NCBI RefSeq assembly: GCF_009908265.2
Contig: NZ_JAAATX020000002.1
Span: forward strand, 62,001 to 126,000
DNA from: Paragemmobacter amnigenus
GTDB lineage: Bacteria; Pseudomonadota; Alphaproteobacteria; Rhodobacterales; Rhodobacteraceae
Direction: 5' to 3'
DNA: 64,000 nucleotides
Shown here: in pieces, positions 51,991 through 60,139 of the stretch
How the letters are laid out: every line of letters starts with the position of its first letter
How positions within the stretch are numbered: the first letter of the stretch is position 1
Made by a program: the position numbers and the translations under genes
Notes under the pieces: model-generated
Seen by the model: only the letters and a program-made list of their open reading frames with translations
What the model was told of the DNA's origin: nothing
Database searches by the model: none

Positions 51991-53229
51991 ATGGAGCGGT
52001 TCGAGGCGGAATACATGCTGGAAACCGCGTGGCCGCCGGAGAAGGCGGCGGCGGTGATCGCGGGCGAGCAGTCCTCGGGCACGTTCAGGCCGGTGCCGGG
52101 GGAGACGGAGGCGTTGAAGGCGCGGTCGGCCGCGCGGGTGGAGGTGCTGGAGGAGCTGGGGCCTTGCGCGGGGCCATCGCTGCCCGGGGCGGCGGGCGGG
52201 GCCTATCGGCGGGCGCGGCTGGTGCTGTCATGGCCGGTGGCCAATACGGGGATCAGCCTGCCCAACGTGATGGCGACCGTGGCGGGCAACCTGTTCGAGT
52301 TGAACTGCGTGGCGGGGTTGCGGCTGGTCGATCTGCGTTTTCCCGAAGGCTTCGTGGCGGGATGCCCGCGTCCGGCCTTTGGTGTGACGGGCACGCGGGC
52401 GCTGTCGGGGGTGGAGGGGCGGCCGCTGATCGGCACGATCATCAAGCCGTCGATCGGGCTGACGGCCGAAGAGACGGCGGCGATGGTCGACACGCTCTGC
52501 GCGGCGGGGATCGATTTCATCAAGGATGACGAGTTGCAGGCGGACGGCGCGGTCTGCCCCTTCGACGACCGCGTGCGGGCGGTGATGGCGGTGATCCGCG
52601 CCCATGCCGAGCGGACGGGGAAGGCGGTGATGTATGCCTTCAACCTGACCGGCGAGGTGGACGAGATGCGGGCGCGGCATGATCTGGTGCTGCGCGAGGG
52701 GGGTAGCTGCGTGATGGTCAGCGCAAATTCGGTGGGGCTGACGGGGATGCTGGCGCTGCGGCGGCATGCGCGGTTGCCGATCCATCTGCACCGCAACGGC
52801 TGGGGGTATCTGTCGCGCCATCCCGCGCTGGGGTTCGACTATGCGGCGTGGTCCAAGCTGTGGCGGCTGGCGGGGGCGGATCACATGCATGTCAACGGTC
52901 TGGCCAACAAGTTCTGCGAAGGCGATGACAGTGTCATGGTGTCGGCACGGTCATTGCTGTCGCCGCTGTCGGGGGGGCATGCGGGGGTGACGATGCCTGT
53001 CTTTTCATCCGGTCAGACGGCCTTGCAGGCGCATGGGACATGGGCGGCGCTGGGGACGGCGGATCTGATCTTTGCGGCGGGCGGCGGGATCATGGCGCAT
53101 CCCGATGGGCCTGCGGCGGGGGTGCGGTCGTTGCAGGATGCATGGGCGGCGGCGATGGCGGGGGTGTCTCTGGCGCAGGCGGCGAAAGAGAGTCCCGCTC
53201 TGGCAGCGGCAGTGCGTGGGTTCGGGTAG
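51991..53229 (+). CDS. RuBisCO-like protein, probable 3-oxo-isoapionate-4-phosphate lyase
   Basis: A 412-residue RuBisCO large-chain homologue. The catalytic Lys (K152, GTIIKPSIGLT), the carbamylated-Lys metal site K178-D180-E181 (DFIKDDELQ) and H266 (HLHRNGWG) are kept, but the loop-6 lysine needed for carboxylation is replaced (VFSSGQTALQ), so it is not a CO2-fixing enzyme. With the apnO and kinase genes it fits either OiaX (decarboxylase, giving L-erythrulose 1-phosphate) or OiaT (transcarboxylase/hydrolase, giving 3-phosphoglycerate and glycolate). Start at ATG 51991 behind GGGGAG; GTG at 51979 is possible. Confidence 0.8.
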   Translation: MERFEAEYMLETAWPPEKAAAVIAGEQSSGTFRPVPGETEALKARSAARVEVLEELGPCAGPSLPGAAGGAYRRARLVLSWPVANTGISLPNVMATVAGNLFELNCVAGLRLVDLRFPEGFVAGCPRPAFGVTGTRALSGVEGRPLIGTIIKPSIGLTAEETAAMVDTLCAAGIDFIKDDELQADGAVCPFDDRVRAVMAVIRAHAERTGKAVMYAFNLTGEVDEMRARHDLVLREGGSCVMVSANSVGLTGMLALRRHARLPIHLHRNGWGYLSRHPALGFDYAAWSKLWRLAGADHMHVNGLANKFCEGDDSVMVSARSLLSPLSGGHAGVTMPVFSSGQTALQAHGTWAALGTADLIFAAGGGIMAHPDGPAAGVRSLQDAWAAAMAGVSLAQAAKESPALAAAVRGFG

Positions 53230-53266
53230 CGGTGCCTTGCCGCGCGGGGCCGGACCGCAGGCAGAC

Positions 53267-53287
53267 ATTTACGTAAAATACGTAAAT
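53267..53287. promoter_or_regulatory. AT-rich perfect inverted repeat before lysE
   Basis: ATTTACGTA-AAA-TACGTAAAT, nine-base perfect arms; the left part TTTACGTAAA is itself palindromic. An AT-rich island in a very GC-rich stretch, 68 bases before the LysE gene. Probably an operator; the regulator is unknown. Confidence 0.5.
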
Positions 53288-53354
53288 TCCTGTGGCGAGG
53301 GGGCGTGATGATGATGATGGATCGCGCCTGCGGCAGGGTGCTAGGGATCGCGGC

Positions 53355-53966
53355 ATGACATACGAGCTTTTCTTTGCCCTGCTGGGCTTTGCCTTCGTCA
53401 CCTCGGTCACGCCGGGGCCGAACAACATGATGCTGCTGGCGTCGGGTGTGAATTTCGGGCTGCGGCGGACGGTGCCGCATATGCTGGGCATCTCGGTCGG
53501 TCATTCGGTGATGGTCTTTCTGGTGGGGCTTGGCGTGGCGGGGGTGTTTCTGGCGCATCCGCTGGCGCTGGTCGCGCTGAAGCTGGGGGCGGTGGCCTAT
53601 ATGCTGTGGCTGGCGTGGAAGATCGCCCATGCGACGAACGGGCCGGGCGCGCCGCGAGGGGGCAAGGCGGCGGGGCGACCGATGACGTTCCTGCAGGCGG
53701 CTGCCTTTCAATGGGTGAACCCCAAGGCATGGGCCATGGCGCTGGGCGCGGTGGCGGCCTATGTGCCGGAGCCTTCGGTCGGCGCCTATGCGGCGGTGGC
53801 GGTGGTGTTCGCGGCGGTCAACCTGCCCAGCGTGTCGGTCTGGGCCGCGGCGGGGCAGGGGCTGCGGCGCTGGCTGGACCATCCGGCGCGGCTGCGGGCG
53901 TTCAACTGGGCGATGGCGGGGCTGCTGGTCCTGTCGCTGATCCCCGTGGTGATGATGGAGATCTGA
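53355..53966 (+). CDS. LysE-family exporter
   Basis: A 203-residue inner-membrane translocator of the LysE/RhtB family with about six segments. The signature start FVTSVTPGPNNMMLLASGVNFG and the later AFQWVNPKAWAMALGAVAAYV are typical. Members export amino acids or related metabolites; substrate unknown. AGGGA lies before the ATG. A palindromic operator-like site upstream suggests inducible expression. Confidence 0.88.
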   Translation: MTYELFFALLGFAFVTSVTPGPNNMMLLASGVNFGLRRTVPHMLGISVGHSVMVFLVGLGVAGVFLAHPLALVALKLGAVAYMLWLAWKIAHATNGPGAPRGGKAAGRPMTFLQAAAFQWVNPKAWAMALGAVAAYVPEPSVGAYAAVAVVFAAVNLPSVSVWAAAGQGLRRWLDHPARLRAFNWAMAGLLVLSLIPVVMMEI

Positions 53967-54023
53967 GCGGGCGGGGGTGACGGCGGGGTTGACGGCGGGG
54001 GCGGGCTGCGGGACGCTGGTCAC

Positions 54024-54785
54024 ATGTTCCCGATCCGCGACCATAACCCGTCGGGCCGCAGGCCCATCGTCACGCTGTGCCTGATCGGGGCGAATGTCCT
54101 GATCTTTGTGGCCTATTGGCTGGGCCTGCCATCGGAAGAGGCGCTGGGGCGGTTCTTCATGGAATTCGGGCTGGTGCCCGCGCGGATCAGCTATGGCGAG
54201 GGGTACTGGACCTTTGTCAGTTCCATGTTCCTGCACGGGGGATGGATGCATCTGCTGGGCAACATGCTGTTTCTGCACATCTTCGGCGACAATCTGGAGG
54301 AGGAGATGGGGCATCTGCCCTATCTGGGATTCTATCTGCTGTCGGGATTTGGCGCGGCGGTGTTGCAGTATCTGGCCGAGCCGCAATCGATGGTGCCGAT
54401 GGTGGGGGCGTCGGGGGCCATTGCGGGGGTGATGGGGGGCTATCTCCTGCTGTTTCCCAAGGCGCGGGTGGATGTGTTCTTCTTTTTCGTGGTGTTTTTC
54501 CGGATCATTCCGATCCCCGCATGGATCGTTCTGGGCATCTGGTTCGCGATCCAGCTGGGCAGCGGCTGGATGACGCCTGCCGACATGGGAGGCGTGGCCT
54601 ATTGGGCGCATGTGGGCGGTTTCGTGGCGGGGCTGGCGGCGTCGGTGCCGCTGTGGCTGCGCCGTGGCGGGACGGGGTTCTGGAGCCGGACGCATGGCGC
54701 GCCGCCGCATCCGGAGGCGGAGTATCGCATGGTGCGGACATCCGTCCCGCGGGTCAGGCGGGGCGGGCGGGGGCCTTGGGGGTAA
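54024..54785 (+). CDS. Rhomboid-family intramembrane serine protease
   Basis: A 253-residue integral membrane protease cutting substrates within the bilayer. The catalytic dyad is S130 (VGASGAIAGVMGGY) and H196 (WAHVGGFVAG); the conserved loop HGGWMHLLGNMLFLHIFGDNLE is intact. Six membrane segments are predicted, with a short basic C-terminal tail. Substrates unknown. It stands alone, convergent with the phosphatase gene. Confidence 0.9.
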   Translation: MFPIRDHNPSGRRPIVTLCLIGANVLIFVAYWLGLPSEEALGRFFMEFGLVPARISYGEGYWTFVSSMFLHGGWMHLLGNMLFLHIFGDNLEEEMGHLPYLGFYLLSGFGAAVLQYLAEPQSMVPMVGASGAIAGVMGGYLLLFPKARVDVFFFFVVFFRIIPIPAWIVLGIWFAIQLGSGWMTPADMGGVAYWAHVGGFVAGLAASVPLWLRRGGTGFWSRTHGAPPHPEAEYRMVRTSVPRVRRGGRGPWG

Positions 54786-54803
54786 CGCCTTGGTCCGGCG
54801 GGA

Positions 54804-55592
54804 TTATTCGCCGCGGATGATCTTGCGGAAGGGTTCGAACAGGGGTTCGTTGGCGCAGATCAGCGCGCCCTTGACCAGCGGGTCGTCACCGTCGCGGATG
54901 GCCGAGACGAAACCGCCCGCCTCGCGCACCAGCAGAAGGCCCGCGGCGATGTCCCATTGCTGAAGCTCGCGCTCCCAATAGCCGTCGTAGCGGCCTGCCG
55001 CGACATAGGCGAGGTCGAGCGAGGCCGCGCCCCAGCGGCGGACGCCCGCGCAGGCGGGCATCAGGCGGGCAAGATCCTGCAAGGTGGCGGGAAGGGTGGA
55101 TTTCGCGCCGAAGGGGACGCCGGTGGCAAAGACGGCCTCGTGCATCTCGCGCCGGCCGGAGACGCGCATGCGGCGGTCGTTCATCCACGCGCCTGCGCCC
55201 TTTTCGGCCCAGAAAAGTTCGTCTTTGGCCGCGTCATAGACCACGGCCGAGACGATGTCGCCCTTGTGTTCCAGCGCGATGGACACGGCCCAGTGCGGCA
55301 TGCCGTGCAGGAAATTGGTGGTCCCGTCCAGCGGATCGACGATCCAGCGGCGGGTGGGATCGGCCCCGTCCTGACCGCCCGTCTCTTCGCCCAGCCAGCC
55401 ATAGGTGGGGCGGGCGCCCAACAGTTCTTCCTTGATCAGGCGTTCCGCCTCGCGGTCGGCGCGGGAGACGAAGTCGCCGGGGCCTTTGGAGGAGACCTGA
55501 AGGTTCTCGACCTCGCGGAAGTCCTTGACCAGCGAGCGGCCTGCCTTGCGGGCGGCCTTGATCATCAGGTTGAGGTTCGCGCTGCCTTGCAT
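54804..55592 (-). CDS. Inositol monophosphatase-family protein
   Basis: A 262-residue Mg-dependent phosphatase. Metal-site motifs: GEETG, WIVDPLDGTTNFLHGMPHW and, near the C-terminus, LQQWDIAAGLLLVREAGG. Bacterial members such as SuhB act on inositol phosphates and also bind the transcription machinery. SVTWARADREAER-type substitutions are absent; residues GDFVSRADREAERLI keep the Lys/Asp region of the family. Monocistronic. Confidence 0.9.
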   Translation of the reverse strand: MQGSANLNLMIKAARKAGRSLVKDFREVENLQVSSKGPGDFVSRADREAERLIKEELLGARPTYGWLGEETGGQDGADPTRRWIVDPLDGTTNFLHGMPHWAVSIALEHKGDIVSAVVYDAAKDELFWAEKGAGAWMNDRRMRVSGRREMHEAVFATGVPFGAKSTLPATLQDLARLMPACAGVRRWGAASLDLAYVAAGRYDGYWERELQQWDIAAGLLLVREAGGFVSAIRDGDDPLVKGALICANEPLFEPFRKIIRGE

Positions 55593-55760
55593 TGCAGGGG
55601 CTCCGGGAGGTGAGGGATCAGGGGCGGTGCATTACACGGGGGCGGGGGGGAAGGGAAGGGGGACTGTGGGCCGCGTGCAGGATGGGGGGCGGATAAATCC
55701 AAGTCAAACAGTCGGGAATTTATGTTGACTGAAAAACTTGGGAAATCTATCAGGGCGGAA

Positions 55761-58340
55761 ATGCGACCCCTCCTGCCCTTTGCCAAGACGTGCCCTGCCA
55801 TGCCTTTCGATCTGGACGACCTTGCTGCCCGTGGCGATGCGCCCTGTCTGGTGACCCATGGCGGCGCTGTGGTGAGCTATGCCCGTGTGGCCGCGCGCGC
55901 GGCCGAGGTCGGGCGGCGGCTGGGGGCAGGGCGCAAGCTGGTCGCGCTGGAGGCCGAAGCGTCGGAAGAGGGGATTGCGGCGCTGCTCGGTGCTTGGTCG
56001 GCGGGGCATGCGGTGGCCTTGCTGCCCGCAGGTGACGGCGCGGCAATGGCGCGGTTCCGGCGGGATTTCGCGCCGGAGGCGGTGTTTGCGCGGACGGGCG
56101 GGCGCTGGCGGCTGATGCTGGACGGGCGGGGCGGGGCGGTGGCGCCGCATCCCGATCTGGCGCTGGTGCTGATGACGTCGGGATCGACCGGACATGGCAA
56201 GGCGGTGCGCCTGTCGCGCGCGGCGGTGGCGGCCAATGCGCGCCAGATCGGAGAGGTGCTTGGCCTTGTGGCGGGGGATCGGGCGGCGCTGGTCTTGCCA
56301 TTGCAGTACTCGTTTGGACTGTCGGTGCTGACATCGCATCTGGCGGCGGGGGCGTCGGTCTGGCTGGCAGGGGGCGGGATACTGGGCGCGGGGTTTCTGG
56401 ATCGCTGCACGGCGTTGCGGATCAGCAACATCCAGACCGTGCCGATGGGGTATGACCTGCTGGAGCGTGCGGGTCTTTTGGGCGCGGACCTGCCCGCGCT
56501 GCGGTTTCTGGCCGTGGCGGGGGGCGGGTTGGCGCCTGCGGTGCAGCGGCGGTTTGCCGCGGCGATGGCGGCGCGGGGCGGGCGGTTCCATGCGATGTAT
56601 GGCCAGACCGAGGCGGTGGCGCGGATTGCCTGCCTGCCGGCGGAGATGGCGGTGGAGCGGGCGGGGTGCATCGGTCTTGCGGTTCCGGGGGGTGCTCTGT
56701 CGCTGCGGGATGCGGCGGGGGGCGAGGGAGAGCTGGTCTATCGCGGGCCGAATGTAATGATGGGTTACGCCACCGCGCGGGCCGATCTGGCGCGGGGGCA
56801 CGATGTGGCGGAACTGGCCACCGGAGACATCGCGCGCTGCGAGGCGGACGGGGTCTGGCGCATCGTCGGGCGCAAGCGGCGGATGTCGAAGATCGCGGGC
56901 GTGCGGATCGGGCATGACGCGGTGGAGGCGGGGCTGGCGGCGCGGGGGCTGCGGGCGGCGGTCCTTGGCGGGGATGACGGGTTGCGCGTGGCCTACGAGG
57001 GCGGGGCGGATTGCGGTGAAGTTGCGGAAATCGCGGCGGAAATCGCGGGGGTGATGCGGCGGTCGGTCGTGGCCTTTGCGGTCGGGGCCTTGCCGCGACT
57101 GCCGTCGGGCAAGGTGGATTATGCGGCACTGGGTCGGATGGACCTGCCCCGCGACCGGACGGATGCGGTCGAGGGTGTCGAGGCCGCGTTCCGCGCCTGT
57201 TTCCATCCGGTGCCGGTGACGGGGGGTGACAGCTTCGCCTCGCTGGGGGGCGACAGTCTGCGGCATGTGGAACTGGCATTGGCGCTGGAGCGGGCCTTGG
57301 GCCGCGTGCCGGAGGGGTGGGAGGAGACGAGCCTTGCCACCCTGTCGCGGCTGGAGCGGGGCGCGGGGCGGTCGGAGGTGTCAACGGAGCTTGCCGTGCG
57401 GGCGGGGGCCATTCTGGCGGTCGTCGTGACGCATGAGACGCTGTGGCCGGTCTATGGCGGGGCGGCGGCGATGGTGGTGCTGGTCGGGCTGGTCTGGGCG
57501 CGGTTCCAGCGGGCGGCGGTCGCGGCGGGGGACTGGATGCATCTGCTGCGGCCGCTGGGGCGGGTGCTGGTGCCTTACTATCTGATCTTGCTGGGTTATG
57601 CGCTGGCATGGGGGCAGGTGCCGTGGGGGTCGCTGTTTCTGGTGTCGAATTTCGGGATCGGGGATCCGGTGACGCATGACCGGTTGCCGTTCCTGTACTG
57701 GTTCGTCGAGGCCTATGTGCAGATGCTGCTGCTGCTGGCAGGGCTGGCGATGGTGCCTGCGGTGCGGCGGGTGGTGCGGGAAAATCCCTTTCGTGCGGGG
57801 CTTTATGCGCTGGGCGGGGCGATGGTGCTGCGGCTGTGGGGGGCGGACCTGCTGGGCCTTGGGGGGCGGCGGTTGTTCACCGTGCCTTGGGTGGCCTATC
57901 TGGCCTGTTTCGGCTGGCTTGTGGGTTGTGCGGATACGGCACGGCGGCGGTGGGTCGTGCTGGGGCTGGCGGGGGTGGTGATGCCGCTGGTCGCTTTCCT
58001 TGGCGGGAACTGGTACGGGGCGTGGCTGAAATATTCCTGCATTTTCGGGGTCTTGGCGTTGCTGTTGTTCGTGCCGAGGCTGCGCTGTCCGGCATGGCTG
58101 CGGGGGCTGGTACTGCCGGTCGCGGCGTCGAGTTACCTGATCTACCTGACCCACCGTCTGGTGCCCGAGGTGGCGATGGCGGGGTGGGAGGCGTGGCTGC
58201 CGGCATGGGCGTTTTCGGCGCTGTCCGTTGTGGCGGGGGTCGGGGTGGGTGTTGCGCTGACATGGGGGCAGCGGCGGATCGGGGCGTGGTGGGCGCGGCG
58301 GGGCGCGGGGGCGGGGCAAGTGCCTGCGGGCGCTGTGTAA
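55761..58340 (+). CDS. Adenylation-carrier-membrane acyltransferase fusion
   Basis: An 859-residue protein with three parts. Residues 1-455: ANL adenylation domain with TSGSTGHGK (139-147), YGQTE (280-284), TGD (354-356) and catalytic K451 (PSGKVDY). Residues about 465-535: phosphopantetheine carrier domain with SLGGDSLRH, attachment S499. Residues 542-859: about ten membrane segments resembling acyltransferase family 3. It would activate an acid, hold it as thioester and pass it to an acceptor at the membrane. The substrate is unknown. The start at 55761 has AGGGCGG upstream; ATG 55722 is the alternative. Confidence 0.78.
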   Translation: MRPLLPFAKTCPAMPFDLDDLAARGDAPCLVTHGGAVVSYARVAARAAEVGRRLGAGRKLVALEAEASEEGIAALLGAWSAGHAVALLPAGDGAAMARFRRDFAPEAVFARTGGRWRLMLDGRGGAVAPHPDLALVLMTSGSTGHGKAVRLSRAAVAANARQIGEVLGLVAGDRAALVLPLQYSFGLSVLTSHLAAGASVWLAGGGILGAGFLDRCTALRISNIQTVPMGYDLLERAGLLGADLPALRFLAVAGGGLAPAVQRRFAAAMAARGGRFHAMYGQTEAVARIACLPAEMAVERAGCIGLAVPGGALSLRDAAGGEGELVYRGPNVMMGYATARADLARGHDVAELATGDIARCEADGVWRIVGRKRRMSKIAGVRIGHDAVEAGLAARGLRAAVLGGDDGLRVAYEGGADCGEVAEIAAEIAGVMRRSVVAFAVGALPRLPSGKVDYAALGRMDLPRDRTDAVEGVEAAFRACFHPVPVTGGDSFASLGGDSLRHVELALALERALGRVPEGWEETSLATLSRLERGAGRSEVSTELAVRAGAILAVVVTHETLWPVYGGAAAMVVLVGLVWARFQRAAVAAGDWMHLLRPLGRVLVPYYLILLGYALAWGQVPWGSLFLVSNFGIGDPVTHDRLPFLYWFVEAYVQMLLLLAGLAMVPAVRRVVRENPFRAGLYALGGAMVLRLWGADLLGLGGRRLFTVPWVAYLACFGWLVGCADTARRRWVVLGLAGVVMPLVAFLGGNWYGAWLKYSCIFGVLALLLFVPRLRCPAWLRGLVLPVAASSYLIYLTHRLVPEVAMAGWEAWLPAWAFSALSVVAGVGVGVALTWGQRRIGAWWARRGAGAGQVPAGAV

Positions 58341-58363
58341 ATCCGTTTGGCGGGCCGGTTCGG

Positions 58364-58410
58364 GGCTGTGCGTTGGTTGTGCCGCGCGCTGTGCCGCAGG
58401 CTGTACATAC
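58364..58410 (+). repeat. 12-base tandem repeat, locus C
   Basis: GGCTGTGCGTT, GGTTGTGCCGCG, CGCTGTGCCGCA and GGCTGTACATAC, then GCGCGGCGGGG. Same orientation as locus B and opposite to locus A, with which it shares TGTACATACG at the downstream end. Begins 24 bases after the fusion gene. Confidence 0.7.
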
Positions 58411-58548
58411 GCGCGGCGGGGTCAGGGGGCGTTAACCACGTCTCTGGCGGGGGGCCGGCCAGCGCGGGCTTTGGCAGAATCTGCAAATCCTATCGAAAGG
58501 GTTTGCGGGGCCGTGGGGCTGGACTCGGGGCCTGGTCTGCGGCATGTG

Positions 58549-58563
58549 TGTTATAGTATAACA
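58549..58563. promoter_or_regulatory. Zur-type box before the COG0523 GTPase gene
   Basis: TGTTATA-G-TATAACA is a perfect 15-base palindrome, of the form seen in alphaproteobacterial Zur boxes (TGTTATA-TATAACA with AT-rich core). It ends 14 bases before the start codon, where a bound repressor would block transcription when zinc is plentiful. Confidence 0.7.
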
Positions 58564-58577
58564 TTACGGAGTCGCCC

Positions 58578-59792
58578 ATGCCTGCCACCCCTGCCACCCC
58601 TGCCGATTTCCGCTTGCCGGTCACGGTCCTGTCCGGTTTCCTTGGCGCGGGGAAGACCACGCTTCTGTCCCATGTGCTGAACAACCGGCAGGGGCTGCGC
58701 GTGGCGGTGATCGTGAATGACATGGCAGAGGTGAATATCGATGCCGACCTGATCCGCGCGGGGGCGGAGTTGCGGCAGGCGGAGGAGAAGCTGGTCGAGA
58801 TGACCAATGGCTGCATCTGCTGCACCCTGCGGGATGACCTGCTGGCCGAGGTGCGGGTGTTGGCCGAGGCGGGGCGGTTCGACCATCTGCTGATCGAATC
58901 GAGCGGGATTTCGGAACCGCTTCCCGTGGCGGCGACTTTCGATTTCCGCGATGCGGAGGGGGTGAGCCTGTCGGATGTGGCGCGGCTGGATACGATGGTG
59001 ACGGTGGTGGATGCGGTGAACCTGCTGCGCGATTTCTCTAGCCACGATTTTCTGGCGGCGCGGGTGGAGGTGCCGGAAGAGGACGGGCGGACGCTGGTCA
59101 ACCTTCTGGTGGAGCAGATCGAGTTTGCCAATGTGGTCGTGCTGAACAAGGTCGGCGATGCGGGGCCGGAGCGGGTGGCGGCGGCGCGCCGGATCATTGC
59201 GGCGCTGAACCCCGATGCGCGGGTGATCGAGGTGGATCGGGGGGCGGTCGATCCGGACGCGGTGCTGGGGACGGGGTTGTTCGATTTCGACCGCGCGGCG
59301 GAGCATCCCTTGTGGGCGAAGGAGTTGTACGGCTTCGCGTCGCATGTGCCCGAAAGCGAGGAATACGGGATCGAAAGCTTTGTCTTTCGTGCGCGGCGAC
59401 CGTTCGATCCGGCGCGGGTCCATGCGGTGCTGAACGGTGATCTGCCGGGGGTGATCCGCGCGAAGGGGCATTTCTGGCTGGCGACGCGGCCGGACTGGGC
59501 GGCGGAGTTTTCGCTGGCGGGGGCGGTGAGTTCGGTTGCGCCTTTGGGCAAGTGGTGGGCGGCGGTGCCTGCGGCGCGCTGGCCCAAGGGGGGCGAGGGG
59601 CTGGCGTCGGTGCAGGCGGTCTGGGCCGAGCCATGGGGGGACCGGCGGCAGGAGATCGTGTTCATCGGGCATGGGATGGACCGCGCGGCGATCGAGGCGG
59701 CGCTGGAGGGGGCGCTGGTGCCTGCGGCGGGATTGCTGCCGGAGGATTGGGCGGGGATGGCGGACCCGTTTCCGGCATGGCGCGCGGCATGA
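58578..59792 (+). CDS. COG0523/CobW-family GTP-dependent metal chaperone
   Basis: A 404-residue G3E GTPase. Walker [10 protein letters not shown] (20-28), metal motif CxCC at C79-C82 (NGCICCTL), [10 protein letters not shown] and NKVGD blocks, followed by the CobW C-terminal domain. With a Zur-type box upstream it is best read as a zinc chaperone (ZagA/ZigA-like) made under zinc shortage rather than a B12 enzyme, although cobS/cobT are in the window. GGAG lies eight bases before the ATG. The stop overlaps the next small gene. Confidence 0.88.
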   Translation: MPATPATPADFRLPVTVLSGFLGAGKTTLLSHVLNNRQGLRVAVIVNDMAEVNIDADLIRAGAELRQAEEKLVEMTNGCICCTLRDDLLAEVRVLAEAGRFDHLLIESSGISEPLPVAATFDFRDAEGVSLSDVARLDTMVTVVDAVNLLRDFSSHDFLAARVEVPEEDGRTLVNLLVEQIEFANVVVLNKVGDAGPERVAAARRIIAALNPDARVIEVDRGAVDPDAVLGTGLFDFDRAAEHPLWAKELYGFASHVPESEEYGIESFVFRARRPFDPARVHAVLNGDLPGVIRAKGHFWLATRPDWAAEFSLAGAVSSVAPLGKWWAAVPAARWPKGGEGLASVQAVWAEPWGDRRQEIVFIGHGMDRAAIEAALEGALVPAAGLLPEDWAGMADPFPAWRAA

Positions 59793-60034
59793 GGAATCTG
59801 CGATCACCCCTGGCGCGGTGGCGGGAAGGCTGCCCGATGCGGGCGCATGACGCGCTGCCCGCGCCCTTGCGGTTGTGGCTGAAGGGGGCGGTGTTGCCGT
59901 GGAGTGCCGAGAGCGCGCGGCGGATCTGGGAGCGGGAGGTGCGGCGGTCGGGGGTGGCGGGCGCCCTGCGGCGGCTGGCGGAGGTGGAGGCGGCGACGCT
60001 GGCGCGGGAGCGGGGGCGGAGAGGCGAAATCTGA
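59789..60034 (+). CDS. DUF6525-like small basic protein
   Basis: An 81-residue basic protein, [25 protein letters not shown] with a MRAHDALP core and [23 protein letters not shown], resembling a small Rhodobacteraceae family (DUF6525). Its start overlaps the COG0523 gene stop (ATGA), so it may belong to the zinc-responsive unit. The stop codon lies in the loop of a hairpin (60024-60046). Function unknown. Confidence 0.65.
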   Translation: MRNLRSPLARWREGCPMRAHDALPAPLRLWLKGAVLPWSAESARRIWEREVRRSGVAGALRRLAEVEAATLARERGRRGEI

Positions 60035-60139
60035 CGCAGATTTCGCGGCGATTTCTGCACGCAGAAATCGGGGGACGCGGAGGGTGCGGGGACCGGAATT
60101 TGCGTCAAATTCCGGCGCGGTTCTTGCGTCAAGAACCGC
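60024..60139. terminator. Cluster of four hairpins holding two stop codons
   Basis: GCGAAATCT-GACGC-AGATTTCGC (60024-60046), CGATTTCTGC-AC-GCAGAAATCG (60049-60070), CCGGAATTT-GCGTC-AAATTCCGG (60093-60115) and GCGGTTCTT-GCGTC-AAGAACCGC (60117-60139). All stems are perfect. Loop edges give TGA for the gene on the left and, on the minus strand, TGA for the LysR gene on the right. Confidence 0.8.

Noticed and set aside
51991-53229. True RuBisCO for carbon fixation
   Set aside because: The loop-6 lysine is missing and neighbours are sugar-acid genes; it is a RuBisCO-like protein.
55725-55753. Promoter TTGACT-17-TATCAG for the adenylation-acyltransferase gene
   Set aside because: The -10 is poor and would place the transcript start on the ATG while an apparent ribosome site lies upstream of it; the two readings conflict.
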